Part shown: positions 1 to 5,587 of the stretch, piece after piece | How the letters are laid out: every line of letters starts with the position of its first letter | Numbering within the stretch: position 1 is the stretch's first letter | NCBI GenBank assembly: GCA_022564695.1 | Contig: JADFKX010000067.1 | Coordinates: forward strand, 1 to 9,870 | Length of the DNA stretch: 9,870 nucleotides | From: Chloroflexota bacterium | GTDB taxonomy: Bacteria > Chloroflexota > Dehalococcoidia > SM23-28-2 > RBG-16-64-32 | Direction: 5' to 3' | Notes under the pieces: generated by a model | Databases searched by the model: none | Told to the model about the DNA's origin: nothing | The model's input: only the letters and a program-made list of their open reading frames with translations | Translations under genes and position numbers: made by a program

Positions 1-63
1 TCTGCTAGGAGGTACGTGAGGGCCGCGCTGCAGGAATCGGCGGCCTCCGGGTCAGCCTCCTAA
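1..63 (+). CDS. C-terminal end of an unidentified protein (5' cut by window edge)
   Basis: Frame 1 is open from the first base and reads 20 residues ending in ARRYVRAALQESAASGSAS before a TAA at 61-63. The reading looks like a normal amphipathic helix plus a small-residue tail at a protein's C-terminus. I do not recognise the family; a ThiD-like kinase tail is only a guess. The neighbouring selD has its own promoter-like sequence and lies 228 bases away, so co-transcription is not implied. Only 20 codons are visible and no homology search was possible, so this could be a chance open frame. Confidence 0.3.
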   Translation, partial: SARRYVRAALQESAASGSAS

Positions 64-84
64 AGCTTGTCCAGCCAGGAGGTT
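54..84 (+). terminator. Hairpin over the stop codon of the upstream reading frame, possible weak terminator
   Basis: CCTCCT (56-61) pairs perfectly with AGGAGG (77-82), and the stem extends outward by one G-U and one A-T pair to 54-84. The loop is 15 bases. There is no following U-run, so it is not a standard intrinsic terminator. Between it and the promoter at 161 I see nothing else with clear structure: no tRNA cloverleaf, and no good small reading frame. Confidence 0.2.
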
Positions 85-160
85 ACAGAGGGTGCGGCAA
101 CCGGCTCCATTGTCGCGCTGTCCTAACCCCAGCCGTCTCTGCGTCCTGAGTGGCAAGCGC

Positions 161-189
161 TTGAACCCACCAACCAGGGGGCGTAGAAT
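161..189 (+). promoter_or_regulatory. Putative sigma-70 type promoter of the selD operon
   Basis: TTGAAC at 161-166 and TAGAAT at 184-189 are separated by exactly 17 bases. They match the TTGACA/TATAAT consensus at 4 of 6 and 5 of 6 positions. Transcription would start near 196 and give a leader of about 96 bases before the ATG at 292. A short hairpin (GGCTG 191-195, loop CTAC, CAGCC 200-204) lies at the predicted 5' end. The call rests on consensus match and position only. Confidence 0.45.
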
Positions 190-279
190 GGGCTGCTACC
201 AGCCAGCTCATCCATGATCGCACCATATTCGTAGCAATTACTGGCTATCGCAGAGTCCAATGGTGCTAGAAGGGAAGAA

Positions 280-285
280 CGGAGG
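280..285 (+). promoter_or_regulatory. Shine-Dalgarno of selD
   Basis: CGGAGG sits 6 bases before the ATG at 292. It supports this start over the in-frame ATG at 307 (residue 6). Confidence 0.7.
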
Positions 286-291
286 CCGCCC

Positions 292-1338
292 ATGGTGACT
301 AATCCCATGCGCCTCACGGAGCTGGCGGCCAGCGCTGGATGCGCCGCCAAGACCGGGGCGGAAGACCTGTCCAAAGTCGTTGAGTACCTGGCCGGTCTGC
401 AGAACGGCCAGCCGCTCGGCCTCTTGGTTGGCCTGGCGGCGCCGGACGATGCCACGGTCTACAAGGTTAGCGACGAACAAGCGGTGGTGCTCACGGTCGA
501 TTTCTTCGCCCCCCTGGTAGACGATCCTTACCAGTACGGCGCCCTGGCGGCGGCGAACGCTATGAGCGACATCTACGCGATGGGAGCGGAGGTCACGCTC
601 GCCCTGAACATCGCCGCCTTCCCGGATGACATGGGACCGAACGTGGTGGCCGAGATCCTGCACGGCGGCGCCGACAAGGTAGCGGAGGCCGGCGCTGTGA
701 TCGCCGGCGGACACACGATCATAGACTCCGAGCCCAAGTACGGGCTCTGTGTGATGGGCTTGATCCATCCGGAGCAGATATACACCAAGGCGGGCACACG
801 CCCCGGCGACCTGCTGTACCTCAGCAAGCCGCTGGGCACGGGGATCGTGACGACAGCGGCCAAGTTCGAAGAGGCGGAGCCGCAGCACCTCGAGGCCGCG
901 ATCAGCAGCATGACGCTGCTCAACCGCTGCGCCTCGCACGTCGTGCGGGAGGTGGGGGCGCACGCCATGACCGATATCACCGGGTTCGGGATCCTGGGGC
1001 ACGGCTACGAGATGGCGAAAGCGGGCGGCGTCGAGGTGCGGTTCTCCGCTTCCGCGATCCCGGCATTGCCGGGGGCGCTCGAGTACGCGTATCGGGGTAT
1101 TATGACCGGAGGAGCCGCACGCAATCGTAAGTACCTCCAGGGTAAGGTCAGCATCTCACCGGAGATAACAGAGGAGCTTTCGCACCTGCTCTACGATCCG
1201 CAGACCTCCGGCGGACTACTGTTCGCGGTGCCGGAGGAGAGGGCCGTGGCGGTGGAGAGCGGCTTCGCTAGAGAGGGGCTCCCGATCTGGCGGGTAGGCG
1301 AGGCAGCCGAAGGCCAAGGCGTCACCGTCGCTCCTTGA
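292..1338 (+). CDS. selD: Selenide, water dikinase (selenophosphate synthetase)
   Basis: This cytosolic enzyme makes selenophosphate from selenide and ATP, releasing AMP and phosphate. Selenophosphate is the selenium donor for selenocysteine, 2-selenouridine in tRNA, or the selenium cofactor of some molybdenum hydroxylases. The 348 residues are the full family length. The catalytic pair is present as Cys17 and Lys20 in GCAAK, at the same numbers as in E. coli, with Cys rather than selenocysteine at 17; the usual second Cys (position 19) is Ala. Other family motifs are PDDAT (51-55), TVDFF (68-72), NAMSDIYAMG (89-98), GGHTI (139-143), DITGFG (228-233) and DPQTSGG (302-308). The first half is the AIR-synthase-like N domain and the second half the C domain. 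It leads an operon, with the next gene 4 bases downstream. No selA, selB, selU or tRNA-Sec is in view, so which selenium pathway it serves cannot be read here. Confidence 0.95.
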   Translation: MVTNPMRLTELAASAGCAAKTGAEDLSKVVEYLAGLQNGQPLGLLVGLAAPDDATVYKVSDEQAVVLTVDFFAPLVDDPYQYGALAAANAMSDIYAMGAEVTLALNIAAFPDDMGPNVVAEILHGGADKVAEAGAVIAGGHTIIDSEPKYGLCVMGLIHPEQIYTKAGTRPGDLLYLSKPLGTGIVTTAAKFEEAEPQHLEAAISSMTLLNRCASHVVREVGAHAMTDITGFGILGHGYEMAKAGGVEVRFSASAIPALPGALEYAYRGIMTGGAARNRKYLQGKVSISPEITEELSHLLYDPQTSGGLLFAVPEERAVAVESGFAREGLPIWRVGEAAEGQGVTVAP

Positions 1339-1342
1339 TCCG

Positions 1343-1882
1343 ATGTCGACCGCAAAGCCGGAGTTCGGCATGATCCATGGCCGCTTCCAGCCGTTTCACA
1401 ACGGGCATCTGGAGTACCTGAGGGCGGCGGTAGAGAAATGCGAGAACCTGGTCATCGGCATCACGAACGCCGACCCGACCCAGATATCCGAGGAGGCCAC
1501 CAGCGAGCACCGCCACCTGCCGGAGTCCAATCCGTTCACCTTCTTTCAGCGATCAGTCATGATCCGCGAGCTGCTCATCGAGGAGGGTATCCCGCTGGAG
1601 CGCTCCCTGATCATCCCGTTCCCGGTACACTCCCCGGAGAGGTGGCGGTACTACCTGCCGCCAGACGTGGTCCATTACTTGCGGGTGTTCTCCCCCTGGG
1701 AGCAGGCGAAGGTGGACCGTTTGCACCAGCAGGGCTATGTCGTAGAGGTGCTGCACCCGGGGGTATCCAAGGCCGTAGAGGCGACGGAGGTGCGGCGGCG
1801 GATGGCGGACGGTGAGGGCTGGGAGGAGCTGGTGCCACCGTCCGTTGCCAGGGTCATTCACCGCATGCAGCAGGGGCGCTAG
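1343..1882 (+). CDS. Archaeal-type nicotinamide-nucleotide adenylyltransferase-like protein
   Basis: Members of this nucleotidyltransferase family join NMN (or nicotinate mononucleotide) to the AMP of ATP to form NAD. The 179-residue protein begins with the Rossmann-type GRFQPFHNGH signature (residues 13-22), whose HxGH binds ATP. It has the archaeal NMNAT-like NPFTFFQR (about residues 53-60) and ends in the archaeal pattern TEVRRRM...WEELVPPSVARVI. The usual ISGT before the Arg cluster reads VEAT here (145-148), and the GNP-type substrate loop reads SPW, so the exact substrate is uncertain; a related transferase is possible. The ATG at 1343 was preferred because the next Met (residue 10) would remove the first beta strand. 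It is 4 bases after selD and 6 before the next gene, so the three are very likely co-transcribed. No strong ribosome site is seen, consistent with translational coupling. Confidence 0.8.
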   Translation: MSTAKPEFGMIHGRFQPFHNGHLEYLRAAVEKCENLVIGITNADPTQISEEATSEHRHLPESNPFTFFQRSVMIRELLIEEGIPLERSLIIPFPVHSPERWRYYLPPDVVHYLRVFSPWEQAKVDRLHQQGYVVEVLHPGVSKAVEATEVRRRMADGEGWEELVPPSVARVIHRMQQGR

Positions 1883-1888
1883 CCTGAC

Positions 1889-3220
1889 GTGCGGATTCTG
1901 CTGATCATATTCGACGGTCTGGCTGACCGGCCGGCCCCGGAACTGGATGGCAAGACTCCCCTGGAAGCGGCTCGCACCCCGAACGTGGATAGGCTCGCGG
2001 CGCAAGGGATCAACGGACTGTTCCATCCCAAGGGCCCCGGCTATCCGCTCGGCAGCCCGTTGGCGCTGCACCTGATGTTCGGCTACCCGGAGGAGGAGTT
2101 TCCAGACCGCGGCCCTCTGCTCGCTACCGCGCGAGGTCTCGATATACCCGCAGGGGCGGTCGTGTTGGCGGCGCGGTTCGCCTCCGCGGTTCGGGAGGAG
2201 GACGGCCGGCTGCGACTGGTGGAGCGGTTCATCCAGGGCCGCGAGGAGGCGTGCGAGAGGCTGTCGGAGACGATTGCCGGGCTGGAGGTGGATGGGCTCA
2301 GTTTCCGGTATTGCTACAGCGGAAGGGGCGACGGCATTCTGTTTATGGAGGGCGGCGCCTCCTACCAGGTGACGGACACCGATCCCCTTGGTCTGGACCT
2401 GCCCGTTTTGCGGGCGATGCCGCGCGCCGAGGCCGAGGATCCCGCCCTGGCGCAGCGGACGGCGGACGCCCTCAATCACTACCTGACTTGGGCGCACGGT
2501 CGGCTAAGGTCGCAGCCGATGTCCGGGGGAGAAGATGTGCCACCGATCAACTGCCTGATCACGAAATGGGCCGGCCCCAGTCCGTCATACGAGCCGTTCG
2601 CCGAGCGCTGGGGCATGCGCGCCGCCAGCCTCCCCGACGAAGAGGTCGTGTCCGGCCTGATGATGGAGACGGGGTTTCACCTGGAGCAGATTGTGGGAGA
2701 GGACCCCGAGGGCGACCTGCGGCGCCGCCTAGGGCGCGCCCGCGAGCTTCTCTCGGAGGGCTTCGAGTTCGTTCACCTGCACTCCAAGTATCCGGACCCG
2801 ATGTCGCACGACAACGAGCCGCTACGCGTGCGTGAGGCGATAGAGGCGCTGGACAGGGGGATGGGGTACTACTGGCAGGAGATCGCCGGCGATCCCGACC
2901 TCATCACCGTGGTCACGACGGACCACACCACCCCTTCTGTGTGGGCGCATCACCCACGGGGAGAGTTCTCCGACCAGCACGGCGGCGAGAGCGTGCCCAT
3001 CGCCATCCGCGGCGGGAACGTACGTGTGGACTCCGTAACGGAGTTCGGCGAGAGGACGGCAGCGAGCGGCGTGCTGGGCCACATCCGCGGCGAGGACTTC
3101 ATGCCCATCCTCCTGAACGCGGCTGAACGTACCAACATGTACGAGATGCGACCGACGCCCATACGCCGTCTCTACCGCCCGAGTCACGATCAGATCGAGC
3201 CTCTTCTGGTCACGGACTGA
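1889..3220 (+). CDS. Archaeal-type 2,3-bisphosphoglycerate-independent phosphoglycerate mutase-like protein (alkaline phosphatase superfamily)
   Basis: Family members interconvert 3- and 2-phosphoglycerate through a phosphoserine intermediate and two divalent metals. The 443 residues start with a GTG and open with ILLIIFDGLADRP, where Asp9 is a metal ligand. TPNVDRLAAQG follows at 30-40 and the likely nucleophile Ser56 lies in GSPLALH. The central domain has VTDTDPLG (161-168) and a VPPINCLITKWAG segment (217-229), as in the archaeal family. The C-terminal metal site is DPMSHD (303-308), TTDHTTP (343-349) and His364. All expected metal ligands therefore appear present. It is divergent: Asp after the serine is Pro, and about 15 extra residues separate DHTTP from the last His. 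It could act on another phosphate ester. It ends the selD operon. Confidence 0.8.
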   Translation: MRILLIIFDGLADRPAPELDGKTPLEAARTPNVDRLAAQGINGLFHPKGPGYPLGSPLALHLMFGYPEEEFPDRGPLLATARGLDIPAGAVVLAARFASAVREEDGRLRLVERFIQGREEACERLSETIAGLEVDGLSFRYCYSGRGDGILFMEGGASYQVTDTDPLGLDLPVLRAMPRAEAEDPALAQRTADALNHYLTWAHGRLRSQPMSGGEDVPPINCLITKWAGPSPSYEPFAERWGMRAASLPDEEVVSGLMMETGFHLEQIVGEDPEGDLRRRLGRARELLSEGFEFVHLHSKYPDPMSHDNEPLRVREAIEALDRGMGYYWQEIAGDPDLITVVTTDHTTPSVWAHHPRGEFSDQHGGESVPIAIRGGNVRVDSVTEFGERTAASGVLGHIRGEDFMPILLNAAERTNMYEMRPTPIRRLYRPSHDQIEPLLVTD

Positions 3221-3375
3221 ACTGCCGCGCTGGCAAGCTAGGATGTGCATTCCAGGACATCCCTGAGCCCAGCCAGTGTCAGGGTAGCGGTAGCGCGTAT
3301 CGAGGGTTCATATACACTGGCCCGAATCAGCGGCCTTTCCTAGCCTTCTCAGTCGGCCGCCGTGCGTCTCTTCCT
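3221..3375. other. Convergent intergenic spacer with overlapping weak hairpins
   Basis: No gene is seen between the two converging stop codons. It holds several short inverted repeats: GGATGT 3241-3246 with ACATCC 3257-3262; CCCTGA 3261-3266 with TCAGGG 3279-3284; GCCAGTGT 3272-3279 with ACACTGGC 3314-3321; and GCGGCC 3330-3335 with GGCCGC 3355-3360. None is followed by a U-run on either strand, so no standard terminator can be called. Confidence 0.4.
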
Positions 3376-4182
3376 CTAGGCGGCCAGGGGCAAACCGTAT
3401 TCAGTTTGAGGGTCGATGGAGCCGGCCTTAGGAACAGGTTGCGCCAACCGTAGAAGCTGGGCCACTTCACGGTAGACTTGGGCGTTGATGGGGAGGCCGA
3501 CATGCGTACCGCTCACCTCAATGTTTAGGTCTGCATCGGCCTCCACGCAGTCTCGCCAGTCGACCACGGGGTCGCTCTTGGTAAATATGGCGGCACGGGT
3601 CACCGACTCTGGTATCCGCTTCTCGACGGCCTCCAGGAATGAGCGTTCGCACGATCCTCCCGTGTTCCCGAAGTTTCGCTCCAAGGCCTTACCTCGTACC
3701 AATCTGACAAGCGAGAGTACAAGAGGGTGCGCCGATAGCCGGCGGAACGGTGAGGCCATCGTGATCACCTGCGCCACCTGATGGGGCTGGCGCACGGCAG
3801 CCGCGCGGGCGAGTAGCCCTCCCAGGCTGTGGCCGATCAAGCGCACCTGGCGCCCAGTTTCCCGCTGAGCGCGCGCCATCGTCTCAAGCAGGCGCTCCAT
3901 CAACACGTCAGGACAGTCGGCGTTGCGACCGATGCCTGACAGGTATGATCGGTATCCCATGCGCCCAAGCCACAGGTGCATCTCCAGGAGATACTGGTCC
4001 GATCCCATGAACCCCGGGACGAGGACCACCGGAGCGCCATCGCCGCGTGGCACGTTGATGCCGTAGTATACGGGAGAGATCTTCAGCGTGGCCCACTCCA
4101 GGCCGACGAGAAGCTCAGACCAAAGAGGACGCCGCCGCTGCTTATTGCTGCTCGCTGCGAGTGTGATCACCGCCGCCGCCAT
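3376..4182 (-). CDS. Alpha/beta-hydrolase, lipase/esterase-like
   Basis: This is a serine hydrolase likely to cleave a carboxylic ester; the substrate is unknown. From the ATG at 4182 it has 268 residues. The oxyanion region is PVVLVPGFMGSDQY (about 51-64), the nucleophile elbow is GHSLGG (117-122, Ser119), an acid is offered by KSDPVVDW (Asp204 or Asp208), and the catalytic His is in SGTHVGL (His227). This is the layout of the triacylglycerol lipase/PGAP1-like group. The N-terminus is Ala-rich (MAAAVITLAASS) but is followed by Lys/Arg, so it is not a convincing signal peptide. A GTG nine bases upstream (4191) also opens the frame, but it overlaps the Shine-Dalgarno itself, so the ATG is chosen. 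The gene lies after the sugar operon on the same strand, behind its own promoter-like element. No other link to sugar metabolism is visible. Confidence 0.8.
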   Translation of the reverse strand: MAAAVITLAASSNKQRRRPLWSELLVGLEWATLKISPVYYGINVPRGDGAPVVLVPGFMGSDQYLLEMHLWLGRMGYRSYLSGIGRNADCPDVLMERLLETMARAQRETGRQVRLIGHSLGGLLARAAAVRQPHQVAQVITMASPFRRLSAHPLVLSLVRLVRGKALERNFGNTGGSCERSFLEAVEKRIPESVTRAAIFTKSDPVVDWRDCVEADADLNIEVSGTHVGLPINAQVYREVAQLLRLAQPVPKAGSIDPQTEYGLPLAA

Positions 4183-4190
4183 CTGAACCA

Positions 4191-4196
4191 CCTCCT
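4191..4196 (-). promoter_or_regulatory. Strong Shine-Dalgarno of the hydrolase gene
   Basis: AGGAGG on the minus strand ends 8 bases before the ATG at 4182. It decides the start in favour of this ATG over the GTG at 4191. Confidence 0.8.
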
Positions 4197-4211
4197 ATGT
4201 CCATAGACGAT

Positions 4212-4242
4212 GCCAATATCTATTATAAGATACGATATTGGC
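4212..4242 (-). promoter_or_regulatory. Perfect 9-bp inverted repeat enclosing a TATAAT box: likely operator/promoter of the hydrolase gene
   Basis: GCCAATATC (4212-4220) and GATATTGGC (4234-4242) are exact reverse complements with a 13-base spacer. On the minus strand the spacer contains a perfect TATAAT (4227 down to 4222), which would start transcription near 4215, about 33 bases before the hydrolase ATG. No clear -35 hexamer is seen at 16-18 bases upstream. The half-sites are 22 bases apart, two helical turns, as expected for a dimeric repressor. The element is a sharp AT-rich island in GC-rich surroundings. I do not match it to a known operator; it is not the CIRCE sequence. Its outer edge touches the stop codon (4242-4244) of the upstream HAD reading frame. 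Confidence 0.6.
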
Positions 4243-4499
4243 TAACGGGCGGTTCCGCTTCCTCCTGCTGGGTCTAGCCTCCGCGCTTGCGAGCCAACTC
4301 TCCGGCGCGGCGCAGCGCTTGACGTTTCTCCGCGTCGCGGCCATATGTGTACCAGAAGAGAAGCGCCACGAACATAGCGCCGCAGGTACGGCTCCGAGAG
4401 CCCCCGAAGGCGCTGGACCGCTATGGCGTATGATTGGGCCTTCAACTTCTCGGACTGCATGAGAGTACCGCCCAAGTCAATCAAGATGGCCTGAATCAC
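4242..4499 (-). pseudogene. Truncated HAD-superfamily phosphatase (N-terminal 37 residues only)
   Basis: The frame starts with GTG at 4499, overlapping the TGA of the glucose dehydrogenase gene (GTGA). Residues 1-37 read as a HAD N-terminus: IQAILIDLGGTLMQSEKL carries motif I, with nucleophile Asp8 and Gly at the usual second Asp. After GLSEP (33-37) the translation turns into Arg/Ser/Pro-rich sequence with no HAD character and stops at 85 residues, against 200-260 in the family. Motifs II to IV are absent. The +1 frame from about 4388 reads sensibly instead and ends at 4274 (see the small frame at 4274-4375), so an internal deletion that joined two pieces out of frame is the likely cause. 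The overlap with the dehydrogenase stop shows it was once a coupled operon gene. It should be inactive. Confidence 0.7.
4274..4375 (-). CDS. Small membrane-like reading frame or C-terminal remnant, 33 residues
   Basis: From the ATG at 4375 this frame reads a short hydrophobic stretch (MFVALLFWYTYG) followed by a charged, helix-forming tail (RDAEKRQALRRAGELARKRGG) and TAG. The composition is that of a single-pass membrane segment with a cytosolic basic tail, and it is more protein-like than the overlapping HAD frame. No good Shine-Dalgarno precedes it. It may be the C-terminus of a gene whose 5' part was lost in the deletion that truncated the HAD gene, or a free-standing microprotein. I do not recognise the family. 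Confidence 0.3.
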   Translation of the reverse strand: MFVALLFWYTYGRDAEKRQALRRAGELARKRGG

Positions 4500-5587
4500 G
4501 GTGATCTCTCGACGGCCATCTCTACTATGGACTTGACGTGGTCTGGCGACCGCTCGAACGCGTGGGCAAAGTCAGTCATTGGAAGACGGCGCGTGATCAT
4601 CCGTGAGAGGAGCCCGGGCCAGCGGGCCTCGATCTCCTGAAGGTGGCGGACGCCCGACTGGAAGTGGCGGCGGTTGGCGTTGACGGTACCGAAGACGACC
4701 TTGTTCGATAGAACCATCTCCAGGTTGAGGTGATCCGCCGGCACTTCCAGCTTCCGTGAGCCGCCGCTGACGCCGGTCAAACAGACCACCCCGTTGGGAG
4801 CCACCATGTCCATCGCATCGAACGCCAACGGGCTGTAGCCTGTCGCCTCAAAAACGATGTCTACCGCTCCGATCTCGTCGGTCAGTTCATGGCTGAGCTT
4901 ACGCTCACCCGCCCAGATATAGCTCGCCCCAATGGCCTCGGCCAGGTCACTCTTGATCCCCCGCTCGGTGGCGTCGTAGAAGTGCACCTCGATATCCTCC
5001 AAGGTGAGCAGTATCCCCGCCAAGAGCCCTATCGGTCCCGCGCCGAGCACCACCGCTCGCTCCGCATTCCAGACCAAGCGCGACTGGATCCTCTTGATCT
5101 GTTCGATCGCCTTCTCGACGATGCTCAGAGGCTCCAGTAAGATCGCCACCGGGGCGATCTCTGCTGGTACCGCGACCAGGAAGTCGGGGGACTCCGTGTA
5201 GAACTCGGCGAGGAAGCCGTGGTGTCCCTTGATACCGCGCTCCGTGTACTGGCCGTTGAGGCACATGTCCCACTCGCCGGCAGCGCAGTTGCGACATGGC
5301 ACGGGGTCGGGCCGCCTAACGATGGCGACGACGCGGTCTCCGGGGGAGAGCCCCGTCGTGCTGCCCATCACACTCTCGACTAGGCCCAGAGACTCGTGGC
5401 CGATAATAAGGTAGTCGTCGCCGGGAGGCGCCTCGCCGAACTGTCCCTCCAGGATCTCTGCGTCCGTCCCGTCCAGCCCAACTTGCTGGACCCGAACCAG
5501 CACCTCACCCTCCCGGAGCTGAGGGTCGGGCACCTCCACCAGCCGTCCGCTGCCCGGCTGCATAGGGGTCACGACTACGGCCTTCAT
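4496..5587 (-). CDS. gdh: Glucose 1-dehydrogenase, zinc-dependent MDR family (archaeal Thermoplasma/Haloferax type)
   Basis: This family oxidises D-glucose (often also galactose) with NAD(P)+ to gluconolactone, the entry step of the non-phosphorylating or semi-phosphorylating Entner-Doudoroff route. The 363 residues are full length. Catalytic zinc ligands are Asp39 in GLDGTDAE, His64 and Glu65 in GHESLG. A lobe cysteine cluster is CRNCAAGEWDMC (Cys98, 101, 109); one of the four cysteines of the common structural zinc site is missing. The Rossmann loop is GAGPIG (182-187), strand 2 ends in Asp205, which suggests NAD rather than NADP, and the family signature VNANRRHF is at 302-309. The ATG overlaps the stop of the GH15 gene (ATGA), and its own TGA overlaps the HAD start, so all three were translationally coupled. 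GH15 upstream would supply its glucose. Confidence 0.9.
   Translation of the reverse strand: MKAVVVTPMQPGSGRLVEVPDPQLREGEVLVRVQQVGLDGTDAEILEGQFGEAPPGDDYLIIGHESLGLVESVMGSTTGLSPGDRVVAIVRRPDPVPCRNCAAGEWDMCLNGQYTERGIKGHHGFLAEFYTESPDFLVAVPAEIAPVAILLEPLSIVEKAIEQIKRIQSRLVWNAERAVVLGAGPIGLLAGILLTLEDIEVHFYDATERGIKSDLAEAIGASYIWAGERKLSHELTDEIGAVDIVFEATGYSPLAFDAMDMVAPNGVVCLTGVSGGSRKLEVPADHLNLEMVLSNKVVFGTVNANRRHFQSGVRHLQEIEARWPGLLSRMITRRLPMTDFAHAFERSPDHVKSIVEMAVERSP

Noticed and set aside
64..160. tRNA or riboswitch in the selD leader region
   Set aside because: I could not fold a cloverleaf, an acceptor-stem pair or a known aptamer core on either strand; only short isolated hairpins were found.
238..1002. 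Long minus-strand open frame opposite selD
   Set aside because: It is antisense to a clear selD with all motifs, is rich in Arg/His/Gly as expected for a shadow frame in GC-rich DNA, and has no recognisable domain.
1553..2497. Long minus-strand open frame opposite the adenylyltransferase and mutase genes
   Set aside because: It spans the junction of two well-supported genes on the other strand and shows only shadow-like composition.
4182..4191. GTG at 4191 as start of the hydrolase gene
   Set aside because: It overlaps the AGGAGG ribosome site, which is ideally spaced for the ATG at 4182.
4212..4242. The palindrome as an intrinsic terminator or CIRCE element
   Set aside because: The stem is AT-rich with no U-run after it, and the half-sites differ from the HrcA-bound CIRCE half-site.
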